A stretch of 64,000 bases of DNA from BJ22 sp021298375 (lineage in GTDB: Bacteria; Planctomycetota; Planctomycetia; Pirellulales; Pirellulaceae), in NCBI GenBank assembly GCA_046343015.1, contig JBKDOL010000053.1, positions 44,078-108,077 on the forward strand, given 5' to 3'. A model generated the notes under the pieces. The model searched no databases, was not told the DNA's origin, and saw only the letters and a list, made by a program, of their open reading frames with translations. The translations under genes and the position numbers were made by a program. Positions 47,618-57,670 of this stretch are shown here, one piece after another (positions within the stretch are counted from its first letter, which is position 1; each line of letters starts with the position of its first letter).

Positions 47618-48550
47618 ATGAGCCACTTGCGAATTCTGCTGTTATTGGGACTGTTAGGTTGGTGTGCTGGATGTCAGCAACCCGCCGGCAGCGGCACTGC
47701 GCCGAGTCTGTTTTCCGGTGGCAGTAATCCCTGGGGGCAGGCGGCCGAAGCACAGCAGCAGTTTTTCGCCGGCGTCTCCGACCAGATGAAGAACCTGACG
47801 GCAAGGCTGGGGCAATCCGACTTGGACAACCAGCAGCTGCAAACGGAAATGGCCGGGCTGAAGCAGAAACTGCAGGCGGCTGGAGATTACAACTACCAAC
47901 TCAAGCAGCAGCTCGCCGACACGGTCTCCCAAATTCAGACCGTGCAGAATGAAAAGCTGTCACTGGAGCAGCAAATGCTCGCGATGCAGCGGAACCTCAG
48001 CAATCCGGCGGTCGCCGCGGGCAATCCGGCCGTAGCGGGCTCGTTGGCAGCCGGGCCGACTGGAGCCCCCGCGCAACTGCCGACCGCTGGGGGCGTACCG
48101 ACGTTGCGGGCCAACAACAGCCTGATGCAGAAGGTCAGCTCGCTGCAGTTGACTGGCATCACGACGCGGATGGATGGCGAGGTGATCCGGGTTGAGTTGC
48201 CGACTGACATGGTTTTCACCCCCGGCACCTTTCAGCTCTCTTTGACCTCGAACCAGCTGTTGCAGCAAATTGCCGACGTGATCAATCGGGAGTTCCCGCG
48301 ACAGGTTATTGGGATTGAAGGCCACTGGGATCCCGCTGTGCCGCTGCCCGTCGGAGTTACCGCGCAGCAGCTTACCGCCACGCAGTCGCTCGCCGTGTTC
48401 AATGAGCTGGTCCGGATGGGACTTCCCGAAAAGCAGCTCTTCACTTTGGCAATGGGAGCCAATCGCCCGCGCTATGGCGCTGGAGCCGCTGCCAATCCGG
48501 CTCCCAACCGGCGGATCGAGATCGTCGTCTACCCCGAGACGATTGACTGA
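47618..48550 (+). CDS. OmpA/MotB-like lipoprotein with coiled coil
   Basis: 310 residues. A lipoprotein signal with lipobox WCAGC (LLLLGLLGWCAGCQQPAG) is followed by a helical coiled-coil region (about 60-125, LGQSDLDNQQLQTEMAGLKQ). A short NPAVAAGNPAVAG duplication follows, then an OmpA_C-like domain from about 175: VIRVELPTDMVFTPGTFQL, FPRQVIGIEGHWDP, LAVFNELVRMGLPEKQLFTL and NRRIEIVVYPE. Such domains bind peptidoglycan. The protein probably links the outer membrane to the wall. The ribosome binding site is weak and very close to the ATG. Confidence 0.85.
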   Translation: MSHLRILLLLGLLGWCAGCQQPAGSGTAPSLFSGGSNPWGQAAEAQQQFFAGVSDQMKNLTARLGQSDLDNQQLQTEMAGLKQKLQAAGDYNYQLKQQLADTVSQIQTVQNEKLSLEQQMLAMQRNLSNPAVAAGNPAVAGSLAAGPTGAPAQLPTAGGVPTLRANNSLMQKVSSLQLTGITTRMDGEVIRVELPTDMVFTPGTFQLSLTSNQLLQQIADVINREFPRQVIGIEGHWDPAVPLPVGVTAQQLTATQSLAVFNELVRMGLPEKQLFTLAMGANRPRYGAGAAANPAPNRRIEIVVYPETID

Positions 48551-48895
48551 GTGCCCTGACCGGCCGACGTCAGCCCGCTTCAGCTCAGGCGGCGTCCAGC
48601 GTTGCTTGCGGCATTGCCTCCAGCGCGGTTATGCGGGTTATGCCAGAATCGAGCGGAGTGTTGCCGCGGTTTGAGGCCGAATCAGGGGCAGAAGCGGGAG
48701 CGGCATCGCCGCCGCAGGCTGATCGGCTGCAGCCATTCTGATTACAATGAAAGATTCACCACCGGCCACTGCGGCGTCACCCAATGGGGTGGCTCCCCTG
48801 CCGTTCGGGCCACCCAGGATGTGATTTTTTCGGGTGGTTTCCGAGTTGGGGACCGGGGTCAGGTGAACATCCTGTTTTTCATTGAATTGACTTCC

Positions 48896-50290
48896 ATGTT
48901 TCCTTCATGCTGGTTGAAACGCTCTCGCCGCAATGGGACTTCAAATTGGGCTGCGAAACTCGCGCCCAAAATTGGATTTGCAGTGCTGTTATGGTTCTCC
49001 ATGGAGTCGGTTTGGGCTCAGCCGGGCAAGCCTCCCGCGGCGCCAGCGCCTGTGATCGTGGGGAGCGTGGTCAGTCGGGAGGTCAGCGAGCAGCAGTCTT
49101 TCGTCGGTTCGGTGAGCGCGCTCCGGCAGGTTGTTGTCGGCTCGGCCGTGGAGGGACGCGTCGGAGAGATGCTGGTCAACCGAGGAGACAAGGTGCAGGG
49201 GCCAGTCGATCGGGAGGCGACTGATGGGGCCAAACCGACTCGGGAGCCCGGTCAGGTTCTGGCGCAGCTGGAAACTCGGACTCTGAATTTACAGATTGAT
49301 GCGGCCCAGACCCTGCTGACACTGGCGCGGGATGCGGCTGCCGAGTTGGGCGAAGTCCTGCCGCGGGAAATCGAATTGGCCGAGGCCAAATTGGAGGAGG
49401 CCCGGGCTCGAGTCAGCTTCTCCGAGAAAGATCTCGAGCGGCAAAATCGCCTCAAGGCACAAAACGGGGTGGTATCCGAAACCGAATACGAGCAGGCAGT
49501 CACGCAGCATCAGGTCAACCTCCAATTGGCCGCGCAGTCAGCCAGCGATCTGGCGCGTCTCCGAGCAACCAGGGAACTGAGATTGCGGCAAGTCGAGTCG
49601 CGGATTCGGACGGCCGAACAGGAGATCATTCGACTCGAAGACCTCAAAACCAAGTACACATTGCGGGCTCCTTTCAACGGCTATGTAATCAACAAGCTGA
49701 CCGAAGTCGGAGCGTGGGTTCGACCCGGTGACCCGATCGCCGAGATTGTGCATCTCGACAGCCTCGAATTTGAATTCACCGTCCCCCAGCAATACCTTGG
49801 TGACATTCAACGTTCCTTCGAATCCGGCGCGAGCAGCCTCCGAGCCCGAATCGAGATTGAAGGATTGAGTGAATCGATCGAGGGGCAGGTTGATACGATC
49901 ATCCCGCAGGCCGATTTGCGATCGAGGACGTTGCCCGTGCGGGCGAAGATCCGCAATGTGGAACAGGGAGGTTTGCCGCTGCTTCGCCCCGGCATGATTG
50001 GTCGTGCCTATCTCGCTTTCGGGAAAAAGCGCGCGGTGCTGCTGGTGAAAAAAGACGCCTTGGTCCTGGGCGGTGCGAAGCCAGTAGTGTTCAAGCTGGT
50101 CCAAGCCGGTGAAAAGAAGACGGTCGTTCCAGTCTCGGTGCAGGCGGGAACCAGTCTCGGCTCCTGGATCGAAGTTACCGGAGAGTTGAGTGCGGGAGAT
50201 CAAGTGGTCATTCAGGGGAATGAGCGTTTGCGGCCCGACCAGGAAGTGGGCGTGTTGAAAACCAGTGAGGAGACGCCGCCGGCGCTGTGA
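48896..50290 (+). CDS. RND efflux membrane fusion (adaptor) protein
   Basis: About 464 residues. A signal peptide (IGFAVLLWFSMESVWAQ) is followed by the HlyD/AcrA pattern: a beta-barrel/lipoyl half VVGSAVEGRVGEMLVNRGDKV, a long helical hairpin (about 120-230), the second lipoyl half RAPFNGYVINKLTEVGAWV and the barrel region GQVDTIIPQADLRSRTLPVRAKI. An insertion with DREATDGAKPTREP lies inside the first lipoyl half. It bridges the inner-membrane pump at 50419 to the outer membrane. The start is uncertain: ATG 48896 lacks a ribosome binding site, and GTG 48863 after GGGGTCA is an alternative. The 345-bp gap before it holds nothing clear. Confidence 0.88.
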   Translation: MFPSCWLKRSRRNGTSNWAAKLAPKIGFAVLLWFSMESVWAQPGKPPAAPAPVIVGSVVSREVSEQQSFVGSVSALRQVVVGSAVEGRVGEMLVNRGDKVQGPVDREATDGAKPTREPGQVLAQLETRTLNLQIDAAQTLLTLARDAAAELGEVLPREIELAEAKLEEARARVSFSEKDLERQNRLKAQNGVVSETEYEQAVTQHQVNLQLAAQSASDLARLRATRELRLRQVESRIRTAEQEIIRLEDLKTKYTLRAPFNGYVINKLTEVGAWVRPGDPIAEIVHLDSLEFEFTVPQQYLGDIQRSFESGASSLRARIEIEGLSESIEGQVDTIIPQADLRSRTLPVRAKIRNVEQGGLPLLRPGMIGRAYLAFGKKRAVLLVKKDALVLGGAKPVVFKLVQAGEKKTVVPVSVQAGTSLGSWIEVTGELSAGDQVVIQGNERLRPDQEVGVLKTSEETPPAL

Positions 50291-50418
50291 GCGTTCGCTC
50301 CCTCGTTTCCGGTTCAACGCAGCACATTGTTGCTGGCTGCGGGGGATTCCAGGCACCGTATCCTCTCTCTCCCGAGCCAACTGTTTTGCAGACTAGAGAC
50401 TGAACCCCTTAGAGCCCC

Positions 50419-53400
50419 ATGCATCCCATCGTCTGGTTTATCGAGAATCCGGTCAAAGTCTGCTGCGGCGTGATTTTGCTGGTCCTGTTTGGCTTGCTGG
50501 CGATCTTCCAGATGCCGATCCAGCTCTCGCCAGACGTGGAGCGTCCGCAAGTGACGATCGAGACCGTCTGGCCCGGAGCGAGTCCACAGGAAATCGAAAA
50601 GGAGATCGTCAAGGAACAGGAAGATCGTCTGCGGAGCGTGGAGGGCGTAGTGAAGATGTCCTCGCAGAGCTTGGACTCGGTCGGCTCGATCACCCTTGAG
50701 TTTCGCGTCGGGACCAACATGAATCAGGCGTTGGTCAAGGTGAACTCCCAGTTGGAGCAGGTTCGGGAGTATCCTCAGGACGCCGACAAGCCGGTGATTC
50801 GGACTTCGAATCAATTTGATCGTTCGGTAGCGACGCTGATTTTGGGACCGATCCCGCCGAGTCGCGAGCGGATCGAGAAGTTCGCGGCCGCACATCCCGA
50901 GATGCAGACGGATTTGCAGCGCGTCTTGCGGGCGACCACTCCGGCCTTACTTGTCTATCGACTGAAAGAACTGGCAACCAAGTATCCGGTCGCCGGCGAA
51001 CTCGTTCCACCCGATATTGATGTGGGCGCTTACGGCAAGTTTGCCGAAGACGTGGTCGAAGCGCAGTTGGAGCGAGTGCCGGGCGTCGCCGACGTGTTTA
51101 TTCGGGGCGGGCGACGACGGCAGTTGCAGGTAATTGTTGACCCGGCAAAGCTCGCCTCGCGGGGGTTGACAATTGATAACTTGCGGCGGGCCCTGACCCA
51201 GAGCAATCAGGACCTGTCGGCCGGCGACTTCTGGGAGGGGAAGCGGCGTTACGTCGTGCGGACCATCGGCCAGTTTCGCTCTCCCGAGCAGGTCGCTGAT
51301 CAAATCATCGCCACCAATCGGGACCAGGCGGTGCGGATTCGCGACGTGGCCGAGGTTCGACTGGATTATGAAAAGCAGACGGGCTTCGTCCGCCGTTTCG
51401 GCGTGCAGAATCTGTCCGTCAATGTCAATCGCGATCAAGGGGCGAACGTCGTGGAAATCATGCGTTTGCTTCGCCCGGAGGTCCAGCGTCTGAACGAGGG
51501 GATTCTCAAGCAGAACGGCCTCGTGCTGACGCAAATTTACGATGAAACGACCTACATCACTGCTGCCGTCAATCTGGTGCAGTCCAATATCATTCTCGGC
51601 AGTGCGTTGACCGTGGTCGTCCTGATCCTCTTTCTGCATTTGGGAGCCCGGGCCCTGGTCTTCGCTCCGCTGATTCTGGCGACCGCGATTGCCGCGCTCT
51701 TCTCGACGACCTGGTTCTTTGTCTTGACGATGGCCCTGATTGTGGCTGCCGGTTTTTGGTTCGCCCGGGGGACGCTGGTGATCGCGATTGCGATCCCGAT
51801 CAGCATCATCGGCACGTTTTTGATCATGGAAGCACTGGGGCGGAATCTGAACGTGATCAGCCTCGGCGGGTTGTCATTTGCCGTCGGCATGCTGGTCGAC
51901 AACGCGATTGTCGTGCTGGAGAACATTTTTCGCTATTCCCAGATGGGGTACAGTCCGCTCGAGGCATCGCGGCGGGCGGTCACGGAGGTCTGGGGTGCGG
52001 TTTTGGCATCGACCCTGACCACGCTGGCCGTTTTCATTCCCGTGATTTTTCTGCCGGGAGAGGTCGGCCAGTTGTTTGGTGATATTGCCCTCTCGATCAG
52101 CGCCGCGGTCGGTTTGTCGCTGGTTGTCAGCGTGCTGGTGATTCCGATGGCCTCGGCCCGCTTGCTCCGGCAAGGCGGAGGAAGTCATGCGGTGGGCTCG
52201 TTCGATGGTCAGACCACCAGTCACCTGGCGAGGGCGATTCAGGATATCGGACAATGGACGCTCGATACGATCGTCCGGCTGAATGCGTGGTTGCAGGCGA
52301 ATTGGATCCGGCAGTGGGGGCTGGTGCTGGGCACATTGCTGGTTTGCGGGGCAGTTTCCTGGTGGCTGATGCCGAAACTGGAGTACCTGCCGACCGGCAA
52401 TCGAAACCTGATTATCTCCAATGTGATCACCCCACCTGGTTACAACGCCCAGCAGTTGGCTGAAATCGGCACGGAAGTTGAAGAGATCCTCAAACCTTAC
52501 TGGGATATCGATCCGAAGACGGAAGACACTTCGCACCTCGAATATCCGACGATTGCCGACCTGTTTTACGTGGCCCGCGATCGGAGCGTCTTTCTGGGAC
52601 TGCGGGCGCACGATGATTTCAACGCCCGGAAGCTGGTGAATCTGGTTCAAGACAAAATCCGCAATCGTTTTCCCGGGACGATTGTAACCGCATCGCAAAC
52701 AAGCATCTTTGGCCGCGGTTCATCGGCTGGTCGGACCGTGGATATCGAAATCACCGGACCGGAACTGGAGCAGTTGGTAGCGATTGGCGGCCGAGTGATG
52801 CGGAGTGTTCAGCAGGCGATTCCTGACGCCCAGGCCCGGCCGATTCCCAGTCTGGACTTGTCCAGCCCTGAATTGCATGTGCGACTCAAGCCGGATCAGG
52901 CTTTTGCCGCCGGCATCAGTAACAACGAATTGGGATATGCGGTCAATGCCTTGGTTGATGGCGCCTACGCCACAGACTATTTCGAGGGTGGGGAGAAGAT
53001 TGACTTGGTCATCATGGGCGACCCGCTTTCGACTTCGCAGACCCAGGACTTGACCGGTCAGTATCTGGCGACGGCGAATATTCCCGAACCCGTTCGGCTG
53101 GATGCGATTGCGAGCGTGGAGCTGTCGAGTGGCCCGGAGCAGGTGAATCATCGTGAGCGGCAACGGGCCATTTCGATCGAAGTCAATCCGCCGGCCAGAA
53201 TGAGTCTGGAAGAGGCGATCGCCGCGATTCGGCAGCAGGTGCTCAAGCCGCTCGAAGAGGATGGCATCACGGGCGGTATCTATCAAGTCAACTTGAGTGG
53301 CACAGCCGACAAACTCAAGCTGGCGTGGGATGCACTCAAGTGGAACTTCCTCCTGGCGATCTTGATCACCTACCTGCTGATGGCAGGATTATTTGAGTCC

Positions 53401-54000
53401 TGGACCTATCCGTTGGTGATTATTCTCAGCGTTCCGCTGGGACTCGTCGGGGGAATCGTCGGTCTGCAGTTGCTCAGTCGCTATCTGGTCGCCTTGGGCG
53501 AGCCCCCCCAAACGCTCGATGTGATCACCATGTTGGGCTTTGTGATTTTGGTCGGGACAGTAGTCAACAACCCGATTTTGCTGGTCCATCAGACCTTGGT
53601 GCTGATGCGCGAGGGATTGGGGCGGCGGGAAGCGATCGAGCAGAGCCTCAGTTCGCGGATTCGGCCGATCCTGATGACCACGATGACGACGATCTTTGGT
53701 CTGGCGCCGCTGGTCTTTTTCCCGGGTGCCGGGAGCGAACTGTACCGGGGCCTCGGGGCGGTTGTCTTCGGCGGTCTACTGTTGTCGACCGTGTTGACGC
53801 TCGTGTTCATTCCGGTGTTGCTCAATCTGTCGCTGGTGATTTCGGAATGGTTCACCGGACGCGCGGTCAGCGGGAGTTTCTCAAGCGAGGAAAAAGCCGG
53901 GGCGGCACCGGTCGCCGCTTCCGTGGGAACTGCCGCCCCTGCCCCGGTGTATGAACCACCCCGTACCGTGGCGACAACTGGCGGCGAAGCAGCTGGATAA
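50419..54000 (+). CDS. RND family efflux transporter, inner-membrane pump
   Basis: 1193 residues, longer than AcrB (1049). It has the RND layout: helix 1 (IENPVKVCCGVILLVLFGLL), a porter domain with QLSPDVERPQVTIETVWPGA, a first block of helices with GGLSFAVGMLVDNAIVVLEN (the proton-relay helix 4 Asp pair), RLLRQ, a second porter domain, and a C-terminal helix block (ILITYLLMAGLFESWTYPLV, GFVILVGTVVNNPILLVHQ). An extra hydrophobic stretch near residues 410-460 enlarges the first block. Substrates may be drugs, metals or lipids; they are not predictable. It follows the adaptor by 128 bp; no outer-membrane channel gene is adjacent. Confidence 0.93.
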   Translation: MHPIVWFIENPVKVCCGVILLVLFGLLAIFQMPIQLSPDVERPQVTIETVWPGASPQEIEKEIVKEQEDRLRSVEGVVKMSSQSLDSVGSITLEFRVGTNMNQALVKVNSQLEQVREYPQDADKPVIRTSNQFDRSVATLILGPIPPSRERIEKFAAAHPEMQTDLQRVLRATTPALLVYRLKELATKYPVAGELVPPDIDVGAYGKFAEDVVEAQLERVPGVADVFIRGGRRRQLQVIVDPAKLASRGLTIDNLRRALTQSNQDLSAGDFWEGKRRYVVRTIGQFRSPEQVADQIIATNRDQAVRIRDVAEVRLDYEKQTGFVRRFGVQNLSVNVNRDQGANVVEIMRLLRPEVQRLNEGILKQNGLVLTQIYDETTYITAAVNLVQSNIILGSALTVVVLILFLHLGARALVFAPLILATAIAALFSTTWFFVLTMALIVAAGFWFARGTLVIAIAIPISIIGTFLIMEALGRNLNVISLGGLSFAVGMLVDNAIVVLENIFRYSQMGYSPLEASRRAVTEVWGAVLASTLTTLAVFIPVIFLPGEVGQLFGDIALSISAAVGLSLVVSVLVIPMASARLLRQGGGSHAVGSFDGQTTSHLARAIQDIGQWTLDTIVRLNAWLQANWIRQWGLVLGTLLVCGAVSWWLMPKLEYLPTGNRNLIISNVITPPGYNAQQLAEIGTEVEEILKPYWDIDPKTEDTSHLEYPTIADLFYVARDRSVFLGLRAHDDFNARKLVNLVQDKIRNRFPGTIVTASQTSIFGRGSSAGRTVDIEITGPELEQLVAIGGRVMRSVQQAIPDAQARPIPSLDLSSPELHVRLKPDQAFAAGISNNELGYAVNALVDGAYATDYFEGGEKIDLVIMGDPLSTSQTQDLTGQYLATANIPEPVRLDAIASVELSSGPEQVNHRERQRAISIEVNPPARMSLEEAIAAIRQQVLKPLEEDGITGGIYQVNLSGTADKLKLAWDALKWNFLLAILITYLLMAGLFESWTYPLVIILSVPLGLVGGIVGLQLLSRYLVALGEPPQTLDVITMLGFVILVGTVVNNPILLVHQTLVLMREGLGRREAIEQSLSSRIRPILMTTMTTIFGLAPLVFFPGAGSELYRGLGAVVFGGLLLSTVLTLVFIPVLLNLSLVISEWFTGRAVSGSFSSEEKAGAAPVAASVGTAAPAPVYEPPRTVATTGGEAAG

Positions 54001-54103
54001 GCCATCGCCGAGCAGCGAGAGAGTCCGCCCGCCCTTGTCCGCCAGAGCAGGGCGCGTGCGGTGAATCAAAAGTGGATGTGCTTGTATCAATCAGGAGGGA
54101 TCG

Positions 54104-57100
54104 ATGTCTGAAGCGTGGGGGGGAACTGGCCAGACTTGGAGGCTCAGCCGAGGCGCGTGGAGCGAGGGCTGGAGACGGCTCCGTCTGCTGCTGCTCGGTC
54201 TGCTGCTGCTCCTGTCTCTTTTTGTGTTGGCCGGTGAATCGAGCGGGCAACTGGTGGAATCAGCCGACTCGGTCGCGCCCGTCGAGCCGGTGGTTGCCGG
54301 AGCTTCCGATGAGGCCGAACGCCAACTGACTTTGTTTCGACTGCCCGCTGGCTGGCGCGGAACGGTTTGGGCCGCCGAACCCATGGTCGCCAACCCGGTT
54401 GCGTTTGCGATCGATTCCCGAGGGCGAATCTACGTATGTGAGTCGTTCCGCCAAGAGCAGGGAGTAACCGACAATCGCAGTCATGACGAGCGCTGGGTCG
54501 ACCGCGACTTGGCAGCCAAGACCGTGTCTGATCGGATTGCCTACCATGAAGAGCTGCTGCCCAATCGAGGCGCGGACTATCGCAGGCAGGAAGACCGGGT
54601 TCGCTGGCTGGAGGATGCCGATGGTGATGGTCGAGCCGACCTCGTCAAGGTTTTCGCCAATCGCTTTCACGCGCTTGAGGACGGAACGTTGGCGGGCGTT
54701 CTGCCGCTCGAAGATGGCGTGCTGCTCACCAATATTCCCCATCTCTGGCGGCTGCGCGATCTTGATCAGGACGGGCAGGCTGAAATTCGGGAATCGCTGC
54801 AGGCTGGGTTTGGAGTCCGAGTCGCCTTTCGCGGGCACGACATGCATGGCTTGGTCCAAGGTCCGGACGGACGCATTTACTTCAGCATTGGCGACCGCGG
54901 CTATCACTTGACCACAGCCGATGGCCGGCTGCTCGCCGATCCCGAGAGCGGTGCCGTGTTTCGCTGCGAACCCGATGGCAGTCGGCTTGAAGTCGTCGCC
55001 ACGGGTTTAAGGAATCCACAGGAGTTGGCTTTTGACGATTTCGGAAATCTGTTTACGGGCGACAACAATTCCGACAGCGGAGATCGAGCCCGTTGGGTCT
55101 GCGTTTTGCCAGGTGCAGACAGCGGTTGGCGGATGGCTTACCAGTATCTGCCGGACCGCGGCCCGTTCAATCGCGAGCGGATCTGGGAACCGCTGAATTC
55201 CCAGCAACCCGCCTATGTGTTTCCTCCCGTTGCGAACGTGGCGGATGGTCCGAGCGGATTGATTTACTACCCGGGGACCGGCGTGGGCCGCGACTTGGAG
55301 CGGAGCTTTCTGCTCTGTGATTTTCGCGGAACTCCCGGAGTCAGCGGAATCCGGCGAATCCGGATCGAAGCGGAGGGGGCCTTTTTTCGACTGCAAAGCG
55401 CGGATGAATTGCTTTGGCAGGTTTTGGCTACTGACTGTGCGATCGGGCCGGATGGGTGGCTGTATGTCAGCGATTGGGTCAATGGCTGGGTGGGGGAAAA
55501 CAAGGGAAGGATTTACCGCTTCGGCGATCCGTCGGTTATCGAACAGCCAGAAGTGCGCGAAGTGGCTGCGCGTTTGGAACGGGGGCTGAGCGACGAGCCC
55601 GAAAGCGAACTTGGTCGCTCACTTGGACACCGCGACCAGCGCCTGCGGATGGCTGCCCAGTTTGAGTTGGTGCGGCGCGGCTCTCAGGCTGCGTTGCAGC
55701 GCGCGGCGCAAACGGGCGAGTCCACACTGGAGCGAGTCCATGGAATTTGGGGGCTGGCGCAACTGGCTCGTTGTTCGGGGGAGATCTCCGGGTTGAGCTG
55801 TCTCTCGGAACTCTTGGCTGATCCCGACCCGGAAGTTCGGGCGCAGGCTGCCAAGATCGCTGGTGAGCAGGGCCTCGAACCCTTGGTCGAATCGCTGGCT
55901 CAGCTGGCTCGCGATCGACGCCACCCGCGCGTACAGCTGTTTGCGTCGCTTGCTTTTCGTCGGCTGACTCATCCCCGTCCGGCTGAATTGCTCGACGAAT
56001 TGACAGCCAACGCCGATCGCGACCCGGCGCTCCGCCATGGGCTGGTCATGGCACTGTCCGGGCAGGATCTCTCGAAATTGGTGGCTGAGCTCGGCGCGGA
56101 ATTGGATTCGGCGGCGGGACGAGGATTGGTCGTCGCACTTAGAAAGCAGCAAAGCCCCTTGGTTCGACGCTTCCTCACAGCATCGTCGGTCCCAGTCGCC
56201 GAAGAGGCTGCTCGCGCGGTTTACGACTTGCCGCTGAAAGAGGTCTTGCCCGATTTGGCAGCCATCGGCGGCAAGCGGCCTGAGTCCGAAGTGCTCACGC
56301 GCCGGGCCCTGCACGCGGCCTATCGTTTGGGGGGAGAAGCTGACGCGCGGCAAGTTGCAGCGATGGCGATCGATCGGCAGTTACCGGAGTCTCTTCGAAA
56401 AGAGGCACTGGAACTGCTGGCCGCGTGGGAAACTCCCTCGCCGCGCGATCGAATCCTTGGCATGTGGCGACCGATCGAGCCGCGGCCAGTCGCTCCGGCC
56501 CGCGCCGCATTCAGTGCCGTCGCCGGAGAATTGCTGGCGGGAACGACCGGAGATTTGAGGGTAGCGGCCGTCGAGACGGCCGGTCGGCTGCGCGTGGAGT
56601 CTGCCGGAGCCCAACTGCTCGCTCTGGCCGGAAACACAGTTCTGCCCGGGCGTTTGCGTTCGGCCTGCGTCCGTGCACTCGGGCACGTCCCGCCTTCCGA
56701 ACTGGAAACTCAGTTGGTGGCTTGGGCCAATGACCTCGACCCCGAAGTCCGAACGGCAGCCATGGAAGTGCTGGTTGCTCGGCAACCTGAGTTGGCATTG
56801 AAAGTGGTCGAAGGGGCAACGGAATCAGCCGACCTGCGCGAACGCCAGGCCGCGTGGAAACAACTGGGGCGACTTGCTTTGCCCCAAGTTGCAGAGGTTC
56901 TTGCCACAGGCCTGCGGAAGCTCCAAGACAATCAGATCCCGGCCGACACTCGGCTTGATTTGATCGAAGCGGTCCGCCAGCAAGCCGCAGCCCACCCGGC
57001 CCTGCGAGATTGGCTGGCGACTTATGAAGCGGAGGTCGGGGCCGACCCGGTTCAGCGTTATCGCGATGCGATCGCCGGAGGTGACGCCGAACGCGGGCGG

Positions 57101-57544
57101 ATCATTTTCAAGGAATGGACGAACCTCTCCTGTCTCCGCTGTCATCGAATTGGCGATGAAGGAGGATATGTCGGACCAAACCTGTCCGACATTGGCACCC
57201 GCAAAGACCGGCAGTACCTGTTGGAATCGCTGGTCGACCCGAACCGGGCAATTGCCGATAAGTATGAGACGACTATCGTTCTCGATGCTGAAGGAAAGAC
57301 GTTTTCCGGGATCGTCAACTTTGAGGATGCGCAGACTCTGCGATTGTTAACCGCCGAGGGAGAGATGGTCACGCTCGATAAGCAGGAGATCGACGAGCGG
57401 ACGACCGGCAAGTCAGCGATGCCAGCCGACTTGATCAAGCATCTCGCTCCAGCCGATGTCCGCGATTTGGTTGAGTATCTGGCTGTTCAGCGGCAGAGTC
57501 CCGCGAGCCCCTCAGTGGAATCGCTGGAGCGAACGGACCGCTGA
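54104..57544 (+). CDS. PVC-type propeller/HEAT/cytochrome c protein
   Basis: 1146 residues. After a signal peptide (LLLLGLLLLLSLFVLAG) comes a beta-propeller (about 75-480) with FRLPAGWRGTVWAAEPMVAN and GLRNPQELAFDDFGNLFTGD. A helical HEAT-repeat region spans about 500-970. A cytochrome c domain has the heme motif CLRCH at about 1010-1014, then VGPNLSDIG. It ends in a small beta segment (EGKTFSGIVNFEDAQTLRL) and LVEYLAVQ. This architecture is a hallmark of planctomycetes and verrucomicrobia, where it is linked to periplasmic oxidation of sugars; the substrate is unknown. AGGAGGG lies just upstream of the ATG. Confidence 0.93.
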   Translation: MSEAWGGTGQTWRLSRGAWSEGWRRLRLLLLGLLLLLSLFVLAGESSGQLVESADSVAPVEPVVAGASDEAERQLTLFRLPAGWRGTVWAAEPMVANPVAFAIDSRGRIYVCESFRQEQGVTDNRSHDERWVDRDLAAKTVSDRIAYHEELLPNRGADYRRQEDRVRWLEDADGDGRADLVKVFANRFHALEDGTLAGVLPLEDGVLLTNIPHLWRLRDLDQDGQAEIRESLQAGFGVRVAFRGHDMHGLVQGPDGRIYFSIGDRGYHLTTADGRLLADPESGAVFRCEPDGSRLEVVATGLRNPQELAFDDFGNLFTGDNNSDSGDRARWVCVLPGADSGWRMAYQYLPDRGPFNRERIWEPLNSQQPAYVFPPVANVADGPSGLIYYPGTGVGRDLERSFLLCDFRGTPGVSGIRRIRIEAEGAFFRLQSADELLWQVLATDCAIGPDGWLYVSDWVNGWVGENKGRIYRFGDPSVIEQPEVREVAARLERGLSDEPESELGRSLGHRDQRLRMAAQFELVRRGSQAALQRAAQTGESTLERVHGIWGLAQLARCSGEISGLSCLSELLADPDPEVRAQAAKIAGEQGLEPLVESLAQLARDRRHPRVQLFASLAFRRLTHPRPAELLDELTANADRDPALRHGLVMALSGQDLSKLVAELGAELDSAAGRGLVVALRKQQSPLVRRFLTASSVPVAEEAARAVYDLPLKEVLPDLAAIGGKRPESEVLTRRALHAAYRLGGEADARQVAAMAIDRQLPESLRKEALELLAAWETPSPRDRILGMWRPIEPRPVAPARAAFSAVAGELLAGTTGDLRVAAVETAGRLRVESAGAQLLALAGNTVLPGRLRSACVRALGHVPPSELETQLVAWANDLDPEVRTAAMEVLVARQPELALKVVEGATESADLRERQAAWKQLGRLALPQVAEVLATGLRKLQDNQIPADTRLDLIEAVRQQAAAHPALRDWLATYEAEVGADPVQRYRDAIAGGDAERGRIIFKEWTNLSCLRCHRIGDEGGYVGPNLSDIGTRKDRQYLLESLVDPNRAIADKYETTIVLDAEGKTFSGIVNFEDAQTLRLLTAEGEMVTLDKQEIDERTTGKSAMPADLIKHLAPADVRDLVEYLAVQRQSPASPSVESLERTDR

Positions 57545-57670
57545 AACAGGCCGGCAAACGTCTGGTTACGGCCAACCAGCTCCGTTCCCCAGCCCGACGG
57601 TCGCGTCCCGCGCGACTTGCAACTTTGGCAGCCTCCGGACTCGACCTTTGTCCGAGCTCGGCCGGAGGAT